Shown here one piece after another: positions 35,275 to 42,843 of a stretch of 64,000 nucleotides of DNA; position 1 is the first letter of the stretch; each line of letters begins with the position of its first letter. Source of the stretch: Ensifer adhaerens (GTDB lineage Bacteria; Pseudomonadota; Alphaproteobacteria; Rhizobiales; Rhizobiaceae); assembly GCF_000697965.2 (NCBI RefSeq), contig NZ_CP015882.1, forward strand, positions 496,001 to 560,000. Reading direction: 5' to 3'. The translations under genes and the position numbers were made by a program. A model generated the notes under the pieces. It was not told where the DNA came from, searched no databases, and saw only the letters and a list, made by a program, of their open reading frames with translations.

Positions 35275-37287
35275 ATGAGAATTAAGAGCCAATTTATCGT
35301 TCTGGCATCGGTCACCGGTATGACCATGGCTGGCCTCATCACCAGTCTTTGGGGCTACGCGGGTGCAGCAGCTGATGTTACGCGGGCTTACGACCAGAAA
35401 TATCACTCGTACATGCTGGCTGACAACTTCCGGCAATCGTCGGACGATTTGACTCGCCTCGTGCGTACCTACGCCGAGACGGGGGACCCTTCCTTCAAGG
35501 ACCAATACAATGCGGTCGTTGAAATCCGCAATGGAACGCGACCGCGGCCCGAAGACTATCACCGCATCTATTGGGATTTCGTCGCAGGCGGGGACGCAAA
35601 GCCGCGTCCTGACGCAACGGCCGTTTCTATGCAAGATCTGATGCAGCAGGCTGGTTTCACCAAAGAGGAATTCGCCCTCCTCGGCGAGGCGGGAAAGCGC
35701 TCTGATGCGCTGATCAAGCTTGAAACCGAGGCGATGGCGCTCGTTGACAACGCCGCCAAACTTGGCCCCGAAGCCAAGAGCAAGGCGACGAAAATGCTGA
35801 ACTCGCCGGACTATCACCGATTCAAGGCCGAGATCATGAAGCCGGTGGATGCTTTCTATGTGAAACTGGAGCATCGCACGCAAGCGGCCGTCGACGAGGC
35901 CAGTGTCAAGGCATCGTTCTATTGGATGCTCATCACCATCGCCATGTCCGCTTTGGCGCTCATGCTTTTCATCGTCGGATTCGTCACCTTCAAACGAATT
36001 ATCGGGGGCATGTACAAGCTTGGGACTTCCATGGGCCTCGTTGCTGAGGGTCAACTGGACGCGCAGATCGAACTTGCTCGCAATGCCGACGAAATCGGCG
36101 ACATGGGCAAGGCCCTCGAAGTCTTCCGCCAGGGCGCGATCACCAACCGGCGGCTTGAGCAGGAAGCTCAGGAAAGCCGCAAACGCGCCGAAGTCGAGCG
36201 CATTGCGATGCAGGAAAAGGCCGAAAATGATGCCGCTGAACGCTTGCGCGTCGCAACGTCGGGCCTTGCAGCCGGCCTCAAGAGACTGGCATCAGGCGAT
36301 CTGGCCTTCCAGATTAACGATGCCTTCGCGCAGGATTTTGAGACACTTCGCCACGATTTCAATCAGTCCGTTGCTCAACTCGGCACGACCCTTGTGCAGA
36401 TTTCCGGGTCAATTTCGACCCTCGATACCGGCACGCGCGAGATCGCGGTCGGAACCGACGACCTTTCGAAACGGACCGAGCAACAGGCTGCGTCGCTCGA
36501 AGAGACCGCGGCGGCGCTTGACCAGATTACAGTCAACGTCGCCAATTCCTCCAAGCGAACTGAGGAGGCAAAGGGGGTTGCAAGCCGCGCCAACCGTTCG
36601 GCAGCCGAATCCGCCCAGGTCGTATCCCACGCCGAAGAGGCCATGCGAAAGATCGAGGAAAGCTCACAGCAGATTTCCAACATCATCGGCGTTATCGACG
36701 AGATCGCTTTTCAGACGAACCTCCTCGCTCTCAACGCCGGCGTTGAGGCGGCCCGGGCGGGAGAAGCCGGCAAGGGCTTTGCGGTCGTTGCCCAGGAAGT
36801 TCGAGAACTCGCCCAGCGTTCTGCACAGGCTGCCAAGGAAATCAAAGGCCTGATCCACAACTCTTCCGCAGAGGTGGACAACGGTGTGAAACTCGTCCGT
36901 GACGCAGGCTCTGCGTTGAAAACGATCAGTGGCTTCATTGTTGAAATCAACACCCACATGGAATCGATCGCCACATCTGCGAAAGAGCAGTCCGCCGGGC
37001 TTGCCGAAGTCAACACCGCAGTTAACGCGATGGATCAGACGACGCAGCAGAATGCGGCAATGGTGGAGCAGTCCAATGCGGCTTCCAACACACTTGCGAA
37101 TGAGGCGGTGCGCCTCAGAGGACTTGTCAGCCAATTCAAACTCCAAGGCGCAACTCAGAGTCCCTTGGCGAACGCGCGAACGACCACAAGAAACGACAGC
37201 TCTCAGCCGCATCGGTCGACGCGTAGGACGGCAGCCTACCACGGCAATGCAGCACTCGATGTCAGCAGCGACTGGCAGGAGTTCTGA
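35275..37287 (+). CDS. Methyl-accepting chemotaxis protein
   Basis: 671 residues. A membrane helix near residues 8-30, a ~190-residue periplasmic sensor, a second helix (MLITIAMSALALMLFIVGFVTF), a HAMP domain, then the signalling hairpin whose tip reads IIGVIDEIAFQTNLLALNAGVEAARAGEAGKGFAVVAQEVRELAQRSAQAAKEI. Glutamine/glutamate pairs in the flanking helices are methylation sites. The C-terminus ends SSDWQEF, an aromatic pentapeptide like the NWETF tail that tethers CheR/CheB. The start at 35275 follows AGGA; a 22-residue extension is disfavoured. Located far from che genes; the signal it senses is unknown. Confidence 0.92.
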   Translation: MRIKSQFIVLASVTGMTMAGLITSLWGYAGAAADVTRAYDQKYHSYMLADNFRQSSDDLTRLVRTYAETGDPSFKDQYNAVVEIRNGTRPRPEDYHRIYWDFVAGGDAKPRPDATAVSMQDLMQQAGFTKEEFALLGEAGKRSDALIKLETEAMALVDNAAKLGPEAKSKATKMLNSPDYHRFKAEIMKPVDAFYVKLEHRTQAAVDEASVKASFYWMLITIAMSALALMLFIVGFVTFKRIIGGMYKLGTSMGLVAEGQLDAQIELARNADEIGDMGKALEVFRQGAITNRRLEQEAQESRKRAEVERIAMQEKAENDAAERLRVATSGLAAGLKRLASGDLAFQINDAFAQDFETLRHDFNQSVAQLGTTLVQISGSISTLDTGTREIAVGTDDLSKRTEQQAASLEETAAALDQITVNVANSSKRTEEAKGVASRANRSAAESAQVVSHAEEAMRKIEESSQQISNIIGVIDEIAFQTNLLALNAGVEAARAGEAGKGFAVVAQEVRELAQRSAQAAKEIKGLIHNSSAEVDNGVKLVRDAGSALKTISGFIVEINTHMESIATSAKEQSAGLAEVNTAVNAMDQTTQQNAAMVEQSNAASNTLANEAVRLRGLVSQFKLQGATQSPLANARTTTRNDSSQPHRSTRRTAAYHGNAALDVSSDWQEF

Positions 37288-37321
37288 GCCGCCCGGCCGT
37301 CAAAGCAGGTAGAAATACGGG

Positions 37322-37339
37322 CCTGGCAAGTTTGCCAGG
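37322..37339 (+). terminator. Terminator after the chemotaxis receptor
   Basis: CCTGGCAA-GT-TTGCCAGG is a perfect inverted repeat 34 bases after the stop, followed by TTTGCTGGCTGCTTTT. It can terminate the receptor transcript. Confidence 0.6.
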
Positions 37340-37654
37340 TTTGCTGGCTGCTTTTAGCTGGCGCCCTTCTGTGGTTCCAAGGTGCGACGTTGACCATTTC
37401 AGGAGCCATGGTCAACGTCGTTCAATTTGGATCGCAGCTAGGTCTCGGTATGGCGGAACACAACGCATGCGGGCACCTGCAGCACTGCTCAGTCACAGGA
37501 AATCGACTTGCGGGAAACCCGCGATCCGATGCCACTGAATTTAGTTTGCTCCTCACCAATCGTTTACTTCCTAACGGCTGCTCCATGAGTATCATCGCCT
37601 TGATGCCGGGGGCGGCGTCATTCGGGGCAATTTGTCGTCTTGGGAGAGCAACAA

Positions 37655-37846
37655 ATGAACCTGGAGAATTCGAGCATCGCACCGAACGACGTTGCGCTGC
37701 TCCAGAGCGTGCTTGACGCATGGTGCCGTCATCAAAAGATCAGCCGAAAAGACGCCACAGCGGAAGCGAAAATCCTCATCAACGAGTATCGAAGAGGCGT
37801 TCGTTCTCAGATCGGGTTGATCGACGCGCTCGCCAAGCAGCAGTAG
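37655..37846 (+). CDS. Small hypothetical protein
   Basis: 63 residues, MNLENSSIAPNDVALLQSVLDAWCRHQKISRKDATAEAKILINEYRRGVRSQIGLIDALAKQQ. All-helical, soluble, with the pattern of small proteins often found in rhizobial plasmids (one Trp-Cys in the first helix, a basic turn, a terminal leucine-rich helix). The ATG follows GGGAGAG with a good gap, and a terminator follows at once, which makes a real single-gene transcript likely. Function unknown. Confidence 0.6.
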   Translation: MNLENSSIAPNDVALLQSVLDAWCRHQKISRKDATAEAKILINEYRRGVRSQIGLIDALAKQQ

Positions 37847-37848
37847 GA

Positions 37849-37868
37849 GCCGATGGCTTCCCATCGGC
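37849..37868 (+). terminator. Terminator directly after the small gene
   Basis: GCCGATGG-CTTC-CCATCGGC is a perfect 8-bp hairpin starting two bases after the stop codon, followed by CATTTCG. Confidence 0.6.
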
Positions 37869-38080
37869 CATTTCGCGGGAACAGTTGCTGAGGGTGCATC
37901 GGCGCCATCAGCTTTTGGACCCTTCGCAAGCCGTCATCGTTCCACCGGATTGCTGCAACATCGAAGTTGGAGCAGTCTGCCCGCGGACGTCGCCCTCTGA
38001 CGGGCCGCGTCCAATAGCGATGCGAAGTACTTCCTGCCTCCCAGCCACTTGCACAGAAGGTCGCCGAGTGGGGTTCAGGA

Positions 38081-38260
38081 TTAACGAGGTGCGAGGCAGT
38101 CCTCACAAATGCCGCAACCGTCGACATCCATCAGTGAGGCGAGGTGCTTCTGTTGGCAACAGAGGCACACTACGGTATCGGACGTGTTTCGTGGCTCGCG
38201 TTCAGGCGGAAGAATTTCGATCTCTCTTTCAGAACTGGCACGGGTTGTCTGTCGATTCAT
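38081..38260 (-). CDS. Small zinc-ribbon-like protein
   Basis: 59 residues. CLCCQQKH in the middle and CGICEDC at the C-terminus (C-x2-C-x2-C) give two cysteine clusters spaced like a small zinc ribbon, such as short DksA-like or general-stress zinc proteins of rhizobia. The start at 38260 has GGAG a suitable distance upstream. Function unknown. Confidence 0.5.
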   Translation of the reverse strand: MNRQTTRASSEREIEILPPEREPRNTSDTVVCLCCQQKHLASLMDVDGCGICEDCLAPR

Positions 38261-38374
38261 CTCGGGGCTCCGTGTCGAAGACGCCATAGAGATAGGAAGC
38301 CGTTAAACCGACGCAAGATGTCGATCGCGACGCTGCTTAAAGCGGGACCTAGATGGGGGCGATCCAGCTCGCAT

Positions 38375-38899
38375 TTAATGCGCCTCAAACCGATCCAGCA
38401 TACTCTGAAGTACCGCATTTTCCTGTCGAAGCTTCCGAACCAGACGCTTTTTCAGCCGGAGGTTTGCATCCTGGAGTGACGCCAGCTCGTCAACAGTGAC
38501 TGCAATTGCAATGTGCACTGACTTTGTTGGCACGCGCCGCGCCAAACCCGTCGAACGAGGACGCTTCGAACGCTCGGGCGGCTTTACCGGGAAGGTGGCG
38601 TTGGCTGACGCATCTGCCGAGCTTGTCTTGGGGACGACACTCTCTTCTGGCACTTCTGGTTGACTAGCGGTTGTTGGGGCATCATCGACCGCCGCAGCCA
38701 CCGAATTGAGCGGTTCCGTAACCTCCGGTGGCTGGTCACCAATTCGAGCTTCAGCCAGAAACAGATGTGGGACTTCGGCCTCCGCCTCACGCACAAATGC
38801 CTTCAGATCGGTGTCGCCCCAAATAGGGGCTGGTCGACCTGTCGAACGTCGGCGCGCCGATTTCACTTCGACAATGAACTTTCGCTGTTGTGGCTTCAT
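38375..38899 (-). CDS. SyrB-related small regulator (first of three tandem paralogues)
   Basis: 174 residues. The N-terminus (KPQQRKFIVEVKSARRR...IWGDTDLKAFVREAEAEVPHLF) is a block found in SyrB-related rhizobial proteins. A long Pro/Ser/Ala-rich linker follows. The C-terminal coiled coil VDELASLQDANLRLKKRLVRKLRQENAVLQSMLDRF shares the leucine/NA-L pattern with its two neighbours. SyrB of Sinorhizobium is a negative regulator acting through SyrM on nodulation and exopolysaccharide genes; whether this paralogue does so is unknown. It lies 39 bases after the second copy and is probably co-transcribed. Confidence 0.65.
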   Translation of the reverse strand: MKPQQRKFIVEVKSARRRSTGRPAPIWGDTDLKAFVREAEAEVPHLFLAEARIGDQPPEVTEPLNSVAAAVDDAPTTASQPEVPEESVVPKTSSADASANATFPVKPPERSKRPRSTGLARRVPTKSVHIAIAVTVDELASLQDANLRLKKRLVRKLRQENAVLQSMLDRFEAH

Positions 38900-38938
38900 C
38901 GATATCCAGGGACCAAAGCTGGTTCAGCGCGTAAAGCG

Positions 38939-39460
38939 TCAAAATCGCTCTAGCATCTTCTTGAGTTGGGCGTTCTGTAGCACCAGCTTCTCCGAAAGCT
39001 GACGCCTTAGCATTCTTATTTCCTCATCCAGGGCGGCCACGTCATCGGCTAAAGAGATCGGCTGCTTGGGAGCACGGAGGCTCGGTGAGCCATACTCGAC
39101 CCGAGGATCCACCGCAACGGAGGCGCTTGATCTCTTGTCTCTTGTTTGCCGTTGGTGTGGTTTGCGTGCGGGTCGATCCGCCTGCTCGGGCGCCTGACCG
39201 CCCAAAAGGTTTGTGCTGTGGCTGGCGGTCTCGAAATCAACCGCATTTGCTCCGCCGGTCCGGACATTGTTTTTGACTTCGCTCGGCTCCGGGTCGGCAG
39301 CGTTTGTGACCGCATCCGTCGTTTGAGTACTTGCAGGAGGATCCATTCCTGCCAAGGGCGCATCCGAGCTTTCGCTCACGGGCTCCGATATAGATTCCCG
39401 GGGCTCGACAGCTCTGCCTCTTGAGGTCAGATCAAGTAAGAACTTCCATGGTGATTTCAT
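38939..39460 (-). CDS. SyrB-related small regulator (second paralogue)
   Basis: 173 residues. A short N-terminal hydrophobic/basic patch (MKSPWKFLLDLTSRGR), a ~110-residue low-complexity acidic and Ser/Thr/Pro-rich stretch, then the conserved coiled coil VAALDEEIRMLRRQLSEKLVLQNAQLKKMLERF. It lacks the IWGDTDLKA block of the first copy, so similarity rests on the C-terminal coil and gene order. A strong bidirectional terminator separates it from the third copy upstream. Confidence 0.55.
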   Translation of the reverse strand: MKSPWKFLLDLTSRGRAVEPRESISEPVSESSDAPLAGMDPPASTQTTDAVTNAADPEPSEVKNNVRTGGANAVDFETASHSTNLLGGQAPEQADRPARKPHQRQTRDKRSSASVAVDPRVEYGSPSLRAPKQPISLADDVAALDEEIRMLRRQLSEKLVLQNAQLKKMLERF

Positions 39461-39513
39461 GATATCTCGTCATCCAGGATTGCGCCATGCCATCTCCGAA
39501 GGATGCTTTGACG

Positions 39514-39541
39514 AAGACCGATCGCGTAGACGATCGGTCTT
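39514..39541. terminator. Strong terminator after the third SyrB-like gene
   Basis: AAGACCGATCG, a 6-base loop and CGATCGGTCTT make a perfect 11-bp stem 10 bases past the stop of the gene at 39552. The plus strand continues TTCATT and the arms end in T/A runs, so it can act in both directions. Confidence 0.75.
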
Positions 39542-39551
39542 TCATTAACAC

Positions 39552-39935
39552 TCAGCTGAGCCCGAGCCGCTTGCGCAACTCAGCATTCTCGGCCCGCAAC
39601 TTGTCGCCGAGCTCCCGGCGAAGCCGCGAATTCTCTTTCTCCAGCTGAAGAAGATCCGCGATCTCGTCATGTACTTGCGATTGCGCGGCCGTCCTCTTGT
39701 CGTCGTTCTTCCTTGCGGCGTTCTTCCTTGCGGCGCGCTTCGGTTGACTTGCAGTTTTCGCCTCGGCCGAAGTTTCCTTGCGCTTCCGGCCTTTCCCGGC
39801 GCTCGGTGCGGGGCTTGACTCTGCCGTGGCAGCGTCCACTTTTTTTGCTCGTGGTCCGCGCTTCTTAGGCGCTGCCACTTCCGCCGGAGCGGTCGCAGTA
39901 ACCTGGTTGTCGTCCAATTTGACCTCATCTGCCAT
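39552..39935 (-). CDS. SyrB-like transcriptional regulator (third paralogue)
   Basis: 127 residues, the size of SyrB. An Ala/Lys/Arg-rich, histone-like N-terminal half (APKKRGPRAKKVDAATAESSPAPSAGKGRKRKE, AARKNAARKN) is followed by QVHDEIADLLQLEKENSRLRRELGDKLRAENAELRKRLGLS, which is almost the SyrB signature ending. The start follows AGAGAGGAAATAGACTT. In Sinorhizobium SyrB proteins repress the SyrM regulator. The basic half probably binds nucleic acid and the coil dimerises. Best match of the three to the SyrB family. Confidence 0.78.
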   Translation of the reverse strand: MADEVKLDDNQVTATAPAEVAAPKKRGPRAKKVDAATAESSPAPSAGKGRKRKETSAEAKTASQPKRAARKNAARKNDDKRTAAQSQVHDEIADLLQLEKENSRLRRELGDKLRAENAELRKRLGLS

Positions 39936-40373
39936 AAGTCTATTTCCTCTCTGCGGATCGAAAGCATTTGTCCGACGCGCGAAATATGACAGCCACACCA
40001 CCCGCGGTCGAGACATCAACGATATCACTGCTACATTGCGCGAGGCCGACCGAGGCAAGTTTGCCAGCGACGAAGATGTGGCGACGTTGTCGGAAGGAAG
40101 TCAAGTCTGCCCGTCAATCATGAGTGGGGGGCCTATCCGCTGGTTAGGGCTCTGCAGTGCTTGATGAGATCGGCGCGCTTATCGAGAAGGGCGATCCGGA
40201 TGTGACGCCTCGCGTGGTGGAAAAGACATCGTCGACATTGCCCGATCGCTGGCGCGTGCGCAAACGCCTCGATAGCGCCTGGTAAGGAGCATGCATCCAG
40301 CGAGTTGGACCTGCTCGGGACTAGGCTCGATTGCTTGACTTTGGCCGGCGGGAGGCGAACCTGCGTCAGGGTG

Positions 40374-40616
40374 CTATTTGATAAAACCTGGATACTGGAC
40401 TTCTTCTCGATTCACACCTTCGGAATCTAACCGAATGGGGGCGGGATCTGGGGGGGCGCCCATGTAACTATGTGCGACAAGCCAGTCGCGCAAAATAGTC
40501 TCAATTGCGGCGGCTCGACCGGCAGGGGACGGTGAAAGCTCCGGGTCGGTCATGTAGGCCGCGAGCCCGGCTTCGATGTCATCAGCAAGGGGAGGCAGGT
40601 CTGCGAAACCGGACAT
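40374..40616 (-). CDS. Small hypothetical protein under a general-stress promoter
   Basis: 80 residues, acidic, MSGFADLPPLADDIEAGLAAYMTDPELSPSPAGRAAAIETILRDWLVAHSY... The middle (AGRAAAIETILRDWLVAHSYM) has the look of the helix pair of small ribbon-helix or DUF-type rhizobial proteins, but I cannot name it. The start follows AGAGGAGTCTTTC. A perfect EcfG promoter (40645-40669) lies just upstream. The 39936-40373 gap before it contains only a 42-codon fragment (40157-40285, plus strand) that may be gene debris. Confidence 0.6.
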   Translation of the reverse strand: MSGFADLPPLADDIEAGLAAYMTDPELSPSPAGRAAAIETILRDWLVAHSYMGAPPDPAPIRLDSEGVNREEVQYPGFIK

Positions 40617-40644
40617 GAAAGACTCCTCTGTATCTCACCGATAT

Positions 40645-40669
40645 AACGAGCTTTCATGGCGCCTGTTCC
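40645..40669 (-). promoter_or_regulatory. EcfG-type general-stress promoter
   Basis: On the minus strand GGAAC (40665-40669), 16 bases, then CGTT (40645-40648), an exact consensus match. Transcription would start about 20 bases before the start codon region of the gene at 40616. Confidence 0.7.
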
Positions 40670-40944
40670 CAGCGAGTTGAACAATTGCTCCAACGGCTCA
40701 TTTACCCGACAGCGGAACTCTTGTCGGTGCGAAGCAATTGACGGCATCCGTCGGCGGTAACCATTCGAAGAGAAGCTTCTCGCGCAAGAACCGGCTGTCG
40801 GCACGTGGTTCTAAGAGATTGCCTGACGGATACGGCTTGGACGCCGCCCTCTAGGCTATCCTCGCGCTGTGCTCGGACCAGCCGACCGCGGCGATACATG
40901 TTTTCATTGGGACATGCCGGCAGCGTGGTTGGCTCTACGTGCAA

Positions 40945-41205
40945 TCAATGCCGTGTGGGCTCCGACGTAAGCTCCACGAAGCGGCCGATTGACCAGAGAT
41001 AGGCAACGATCTGCCATCTCAGAGGGTCGCGGTTTCCGTATTTCTCTAGTATCCGATCAAGGGTTCTGCTCGCTTGGGTCTGCTCGTCGATTTCGCCAAT
41101 TACGTAGCTGTCGTGGCCGACAGCGCAAATGTCGCAGCCTACTTCGAGGACGTCGAACACGAATGCCGGTATTTCGCTGGCGTCCATCTGGCGTCGTTCG
41201 GTCAT
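40945..41205 (-). CDS. Hypothetical protein
   Basis: 86 residues. ASEIPAFVFDVLEVGCDICAVGHDSYVIGEIDEQTQASRTLDRILEKYGNRDPLRWQIVAYLWSIGRFVEL has a C-D-I-C pair and a regular alpha/beta pattern; the composition is protein-like and the frame has no strong competitor. Third of three small genes in the same direction (41773 to 40945), possibly one transcript. No family recognised. Confidence 0.55.
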   Translation of the reverse strand: MTERRQMDASEIPAFVFDVLEVGCDICAVGHDSYVIGEIDEQTQASRTLDRILEKYGNRDPLRWQIVAYLWSIGRFVELTSEPTRH

Positions 41206-41306
41206 GGCTCGACCCTCCGCTGTACTCGTTTGTCAGGGTTCGATCCCTTTGTGCGACAGGGAGAACCCTGTCCCTTCGTAAAGGCATGGGCTTGGGCCGC
41301 GGTCGA

Positions 41307-41564
41307 TCATGGAAACAGTCGCTCATCCGTGAGAGTGAGCAGGACGACGACCTCTGTCTGCAAGTCGGCGCAGATCTGTTGATATTCGGTGATTAGCTGG
41401 ATGCGAGCCGGGTACTCCTGCAAAAGATCGTCGAGAGCCGAGGCGGCCAGCGCGTAAGCCTCAAAGAGATCGAGCAGATCAGGGTCTTTCGCAAGGCGCA
41501 GCTGGGGGCGATGGCGGGGTAAAGCCATCTCCAGGCGGGCTCGTCCCAGGTGCATGAGTCTCAT
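41307..41564 (-). CDS. Small hypothetical protein
   Basis: 85 residues, helical, MRLMHLGRARLEMALPRHRPQLRLAKDPDLLDLFEAYALAASALDDLLQEYPARIQLITEYQQICADLQTEVVVLLTL. The ATG follows GGGGGACCAGCC. No family recognised, no membrane span. It sits 26 bases after the small membrane-protein gene and is probably in its operon. Confidence 0.55.
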   Translation of the reverse strand: MRLMHLGRARLEMALPRHRPQLRLAKDPDLLDLFEAYALAASALDDLLQEYPARIQLITEYQQICADLQTEVVVLLTLTDERLFP

Positions 41565-41590
41565 GGCTGGTCCCCCGTTTCCGCCAGAGC

Positions 41591-41773
41591 CTAATTCGAG
41601 GGTGCGACCGACGTTGGAAGGACAGTGGCGACTTGCTGGCGAGGGGTGTTCGAGAGCGCGCTGCCCACGAACAGGTAGCCGCCGATGACGACCATCGCCA
41701 GGAGCATCACTCCGATCGGAAGCCCTGTCGAGAATTTTCGCTCTGGTTGGTTATAGCGGTATTGCTCGTACAT
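41591..41773 (-). CDS. Small single-span membrane protein
   Basis: 60 residues. A polar N-terminus (MYEQYRYNQPERKFSTG), one transmembrane helix (LPIGVMLLAMVVIGGYLFVGSAL) and a short Thr/Val/Pro-rich tail outside. The ATG follows AAGGAACTCAGG. A 13-bp hairpin lies in its leader and could fold onto the ribosome site. Function unknown; first gene of a group of three small genes. Confidence 0.6.
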   Translation of the reverse strand: MYEQYRYNQPERKFSTGLPIGVMLLAMVVIGGYLFVGSALSNTPRQQVATVLPTSVAPSN

Positions 41774-41795
41774 CCTGAGTTCCTTCGATCATCAG

Positions 41796-41840
41796 CGACA
41801 CCAGGGCGAACCGAAGGGACGATAGGCCGCCCTGGTGTCG
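41796..41840 (-). promoter_or_regulatory. Leader hairpin before the small membrane-protein gene
   Basis: CGACACCAGGGCG and CGCCCTGGTGTCG form a perfect 13-bp stem around a 19-base loop, ending 23 bases before the start codon. The loop contains CCTTCG, the exact complement of CGAAGG in the ribosome site downstream, so a pseudoknot could block translation. It could also be a protein operator. Confidence 0.45.
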
Positions 41841-41962
41841 TTGTTCGCCCGCAGCGCGCAGGGGAGCTGGCCATGGGCTAAAAGAAAATCTAGGGCGGCT
41901 GGCGTTGGCAGCTACGGTATTAGGACCATTGCGGAGGGATTATCAGACTGAAGTCCCATGGC

Positions 41963-41987
41963 GGAACATTTTCCCGCACCCTACGTT
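41963..41987 (+). promoter_or_regulatory. EcfG-type promoter facing the predicted small RNA
   Basis: GGAAC (41963-41967), 16 bases, CGTT (41984-41987), an exact consensus match on the plus strand. It points into 41995-42330, where I see no gene with a good start, so it may drive an antisense or untranslated RNA that would overlap the minus-strand small RNA. Confidence 0.55.
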
Positions 41988-42074
41988 TCTATGCGCGTTT
42001 TCTGCAATTTTCGTGGCAAAGCCTGGAAGCCGCACTCGCCCCCATCAAAGCGCTTTCCGATAAAGAGCTGTCTT

Positions 42075-42194
42075 AAAAAGTATGGCCCCGTCGGGGGCAC
42101 GACGAGGCCAGAGGCTCTTGTCGAAGAGACTTCACTGGGGGACATTGGTGAAGCCTTGTGCCTGACCCTGATTGGGGAAACAGAATCAAGACAA
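42075..42194 (-). ncRNA. Predicted EcfG-dependent small RNA (about 120 nt)
   Basis: An EcfG promoter (42201-42225, minus strand) is followed about 110 bases later by an intrinsic terminator. The terminator is a 10-bp stem (42084-42109; arms GGCCTCGTCG and CGACGGGGCC, one G-U pair, loop TGCCCC) followed by ATAC and five U. Between them the RNA can form a CTTCAC/GTGAAG stem (42130-42153) with a loop containing CCCCC. C-rich loops like this pair with Shine-Dalgarno sequences and are known from alphaproteobacterial stress RNAs such as GsrN of Caulobacter. No good open frame is present. Ends are estimated, not measured. Confidence 0.55.
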
Positions 42195-42200
42195 CGTGGA

Positions 42201-42225
42201 AACGCCCGCATCGCGAAATCGTTCC
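42201..42225 (-). promoter_or_regulatory. EcfG-type promoter of the predicted small RNA
   Basis: On the minus strand GGAAC (42221-42225), 16 bases, CGTT (42201-42204), an exact general-stress consensus. Expected start of transcription near 42194. Confidence 0.65.
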
Positions 42226-42329
42226 GGGATCTCAGCAAGAAAAGATGGCCTCGAGCGAGGTGCAGGAAACGTCTTGTTCCGAAAAGGTGAACGCGCCGGC
42301 GCAAAGGCGAAGTCAAATCGAAAAAGGGG

Positions 42330-42806
42330 TCAAGTCGCCACGAGAAGCGACACTGGCACAACTGGGTCTTCCTTGACGGTCCTCGTGACGACGTAGGTGA
42401 AGTAGCGGGCGATTCCGAGTTCGCAGTCGAGAAGCGTGTCGATCAGGCGCTGGTAGGCGTCGATGTCGGCAGCGACGATCTTCAGGACATAGTCAACTCC
42501 ACCGCCGACTGACCAGCAGCAGACGATTTCGGGAATGTCGCGAACAACCCGCTCGAATCTGTCGAAGTCGACTTGGCGGTGGCTGGCAAGTGTCAATTCG
42601 ACCATGGCGCTTGCGACGGGGGCTACCCGTCGAAGAGATAGGCGCGCATGATATCCGCTGATGATGCCGGCCTTTTCCAATTTGCGTAGCCGCATCCAGC
42701 AGGGCGTGGCAGAAAGGCCCGCCTTTTCTGCGAGTGCAAGCTTGGTGATGCGGCCATCCCGTTGGATGGCGTCGAGGATGCGTAGATCGATCGCGTCAAG
42801 TCTCAT
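42330..42806 (-). CDS. Lrp/AsnC-family transcriptional regulator
   Basis: 158 residues. An N-terminal helix-turn-helix (LDAIDLRILDAIQRDGRITKLALAEKAGLSATPCWMRLRKLEKAGIISGYHARL) is followed by the RAM ligand domain (VELTLASHRQVDFDRFERVVRDIPEIVCCWSVGGGVDYVLKIVAADIDAYQRLIDTLL). It usually senses an amino acid and acts as octamers on nearby genes. The start at 42806 gives the standard length; a 75-residue extension is not family-like. It follows the DUF1185 gene in the same direction (37 bases), so it probably controls that gene and perhaps the divergent hydrolase. Confidence 0.9.
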   Translation of the reverse strand: MRLDAIDLRILDAIQRDGRITKLALAEKAGLSATPCWMRLRKLEKAGIISGYHARLSLRRVAPVASAMVELTLASHRQVDFDRFERVVRDIPEIVCCWSVGGGVDYVLKIVAADIDAYQRLIDTLLDCELGIARYFTYVVTRTVKEDPVVPVSLLVAT

Positions 42807-42843
42807 GGCAAACTCCTGAGGCGGTATCGCGCTCTGGTCTGCG

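Noticed and set aside
40157..40285. GTG-started 42-codon frame (VLDEIGALIEKGDPDVTPRVVEKTSS...)
   Set aside because: The peptide looks protein-like but has a stop just upstream, no clear ribosome site and no family I recognise; more likely debris of a lost gene than a real one.
41958..42290. Plus-strand frame in the small-RNA region, and the alternative frame with RFYARFLQFSWQSLEAALAPIKALSDKELS
   Set aside because: Neither has a convincing start or ribosome site; the second has no ATG/GTG/TTG before its protein-like part. The promoter-terminator arrangement fits a non-coding RNA better.
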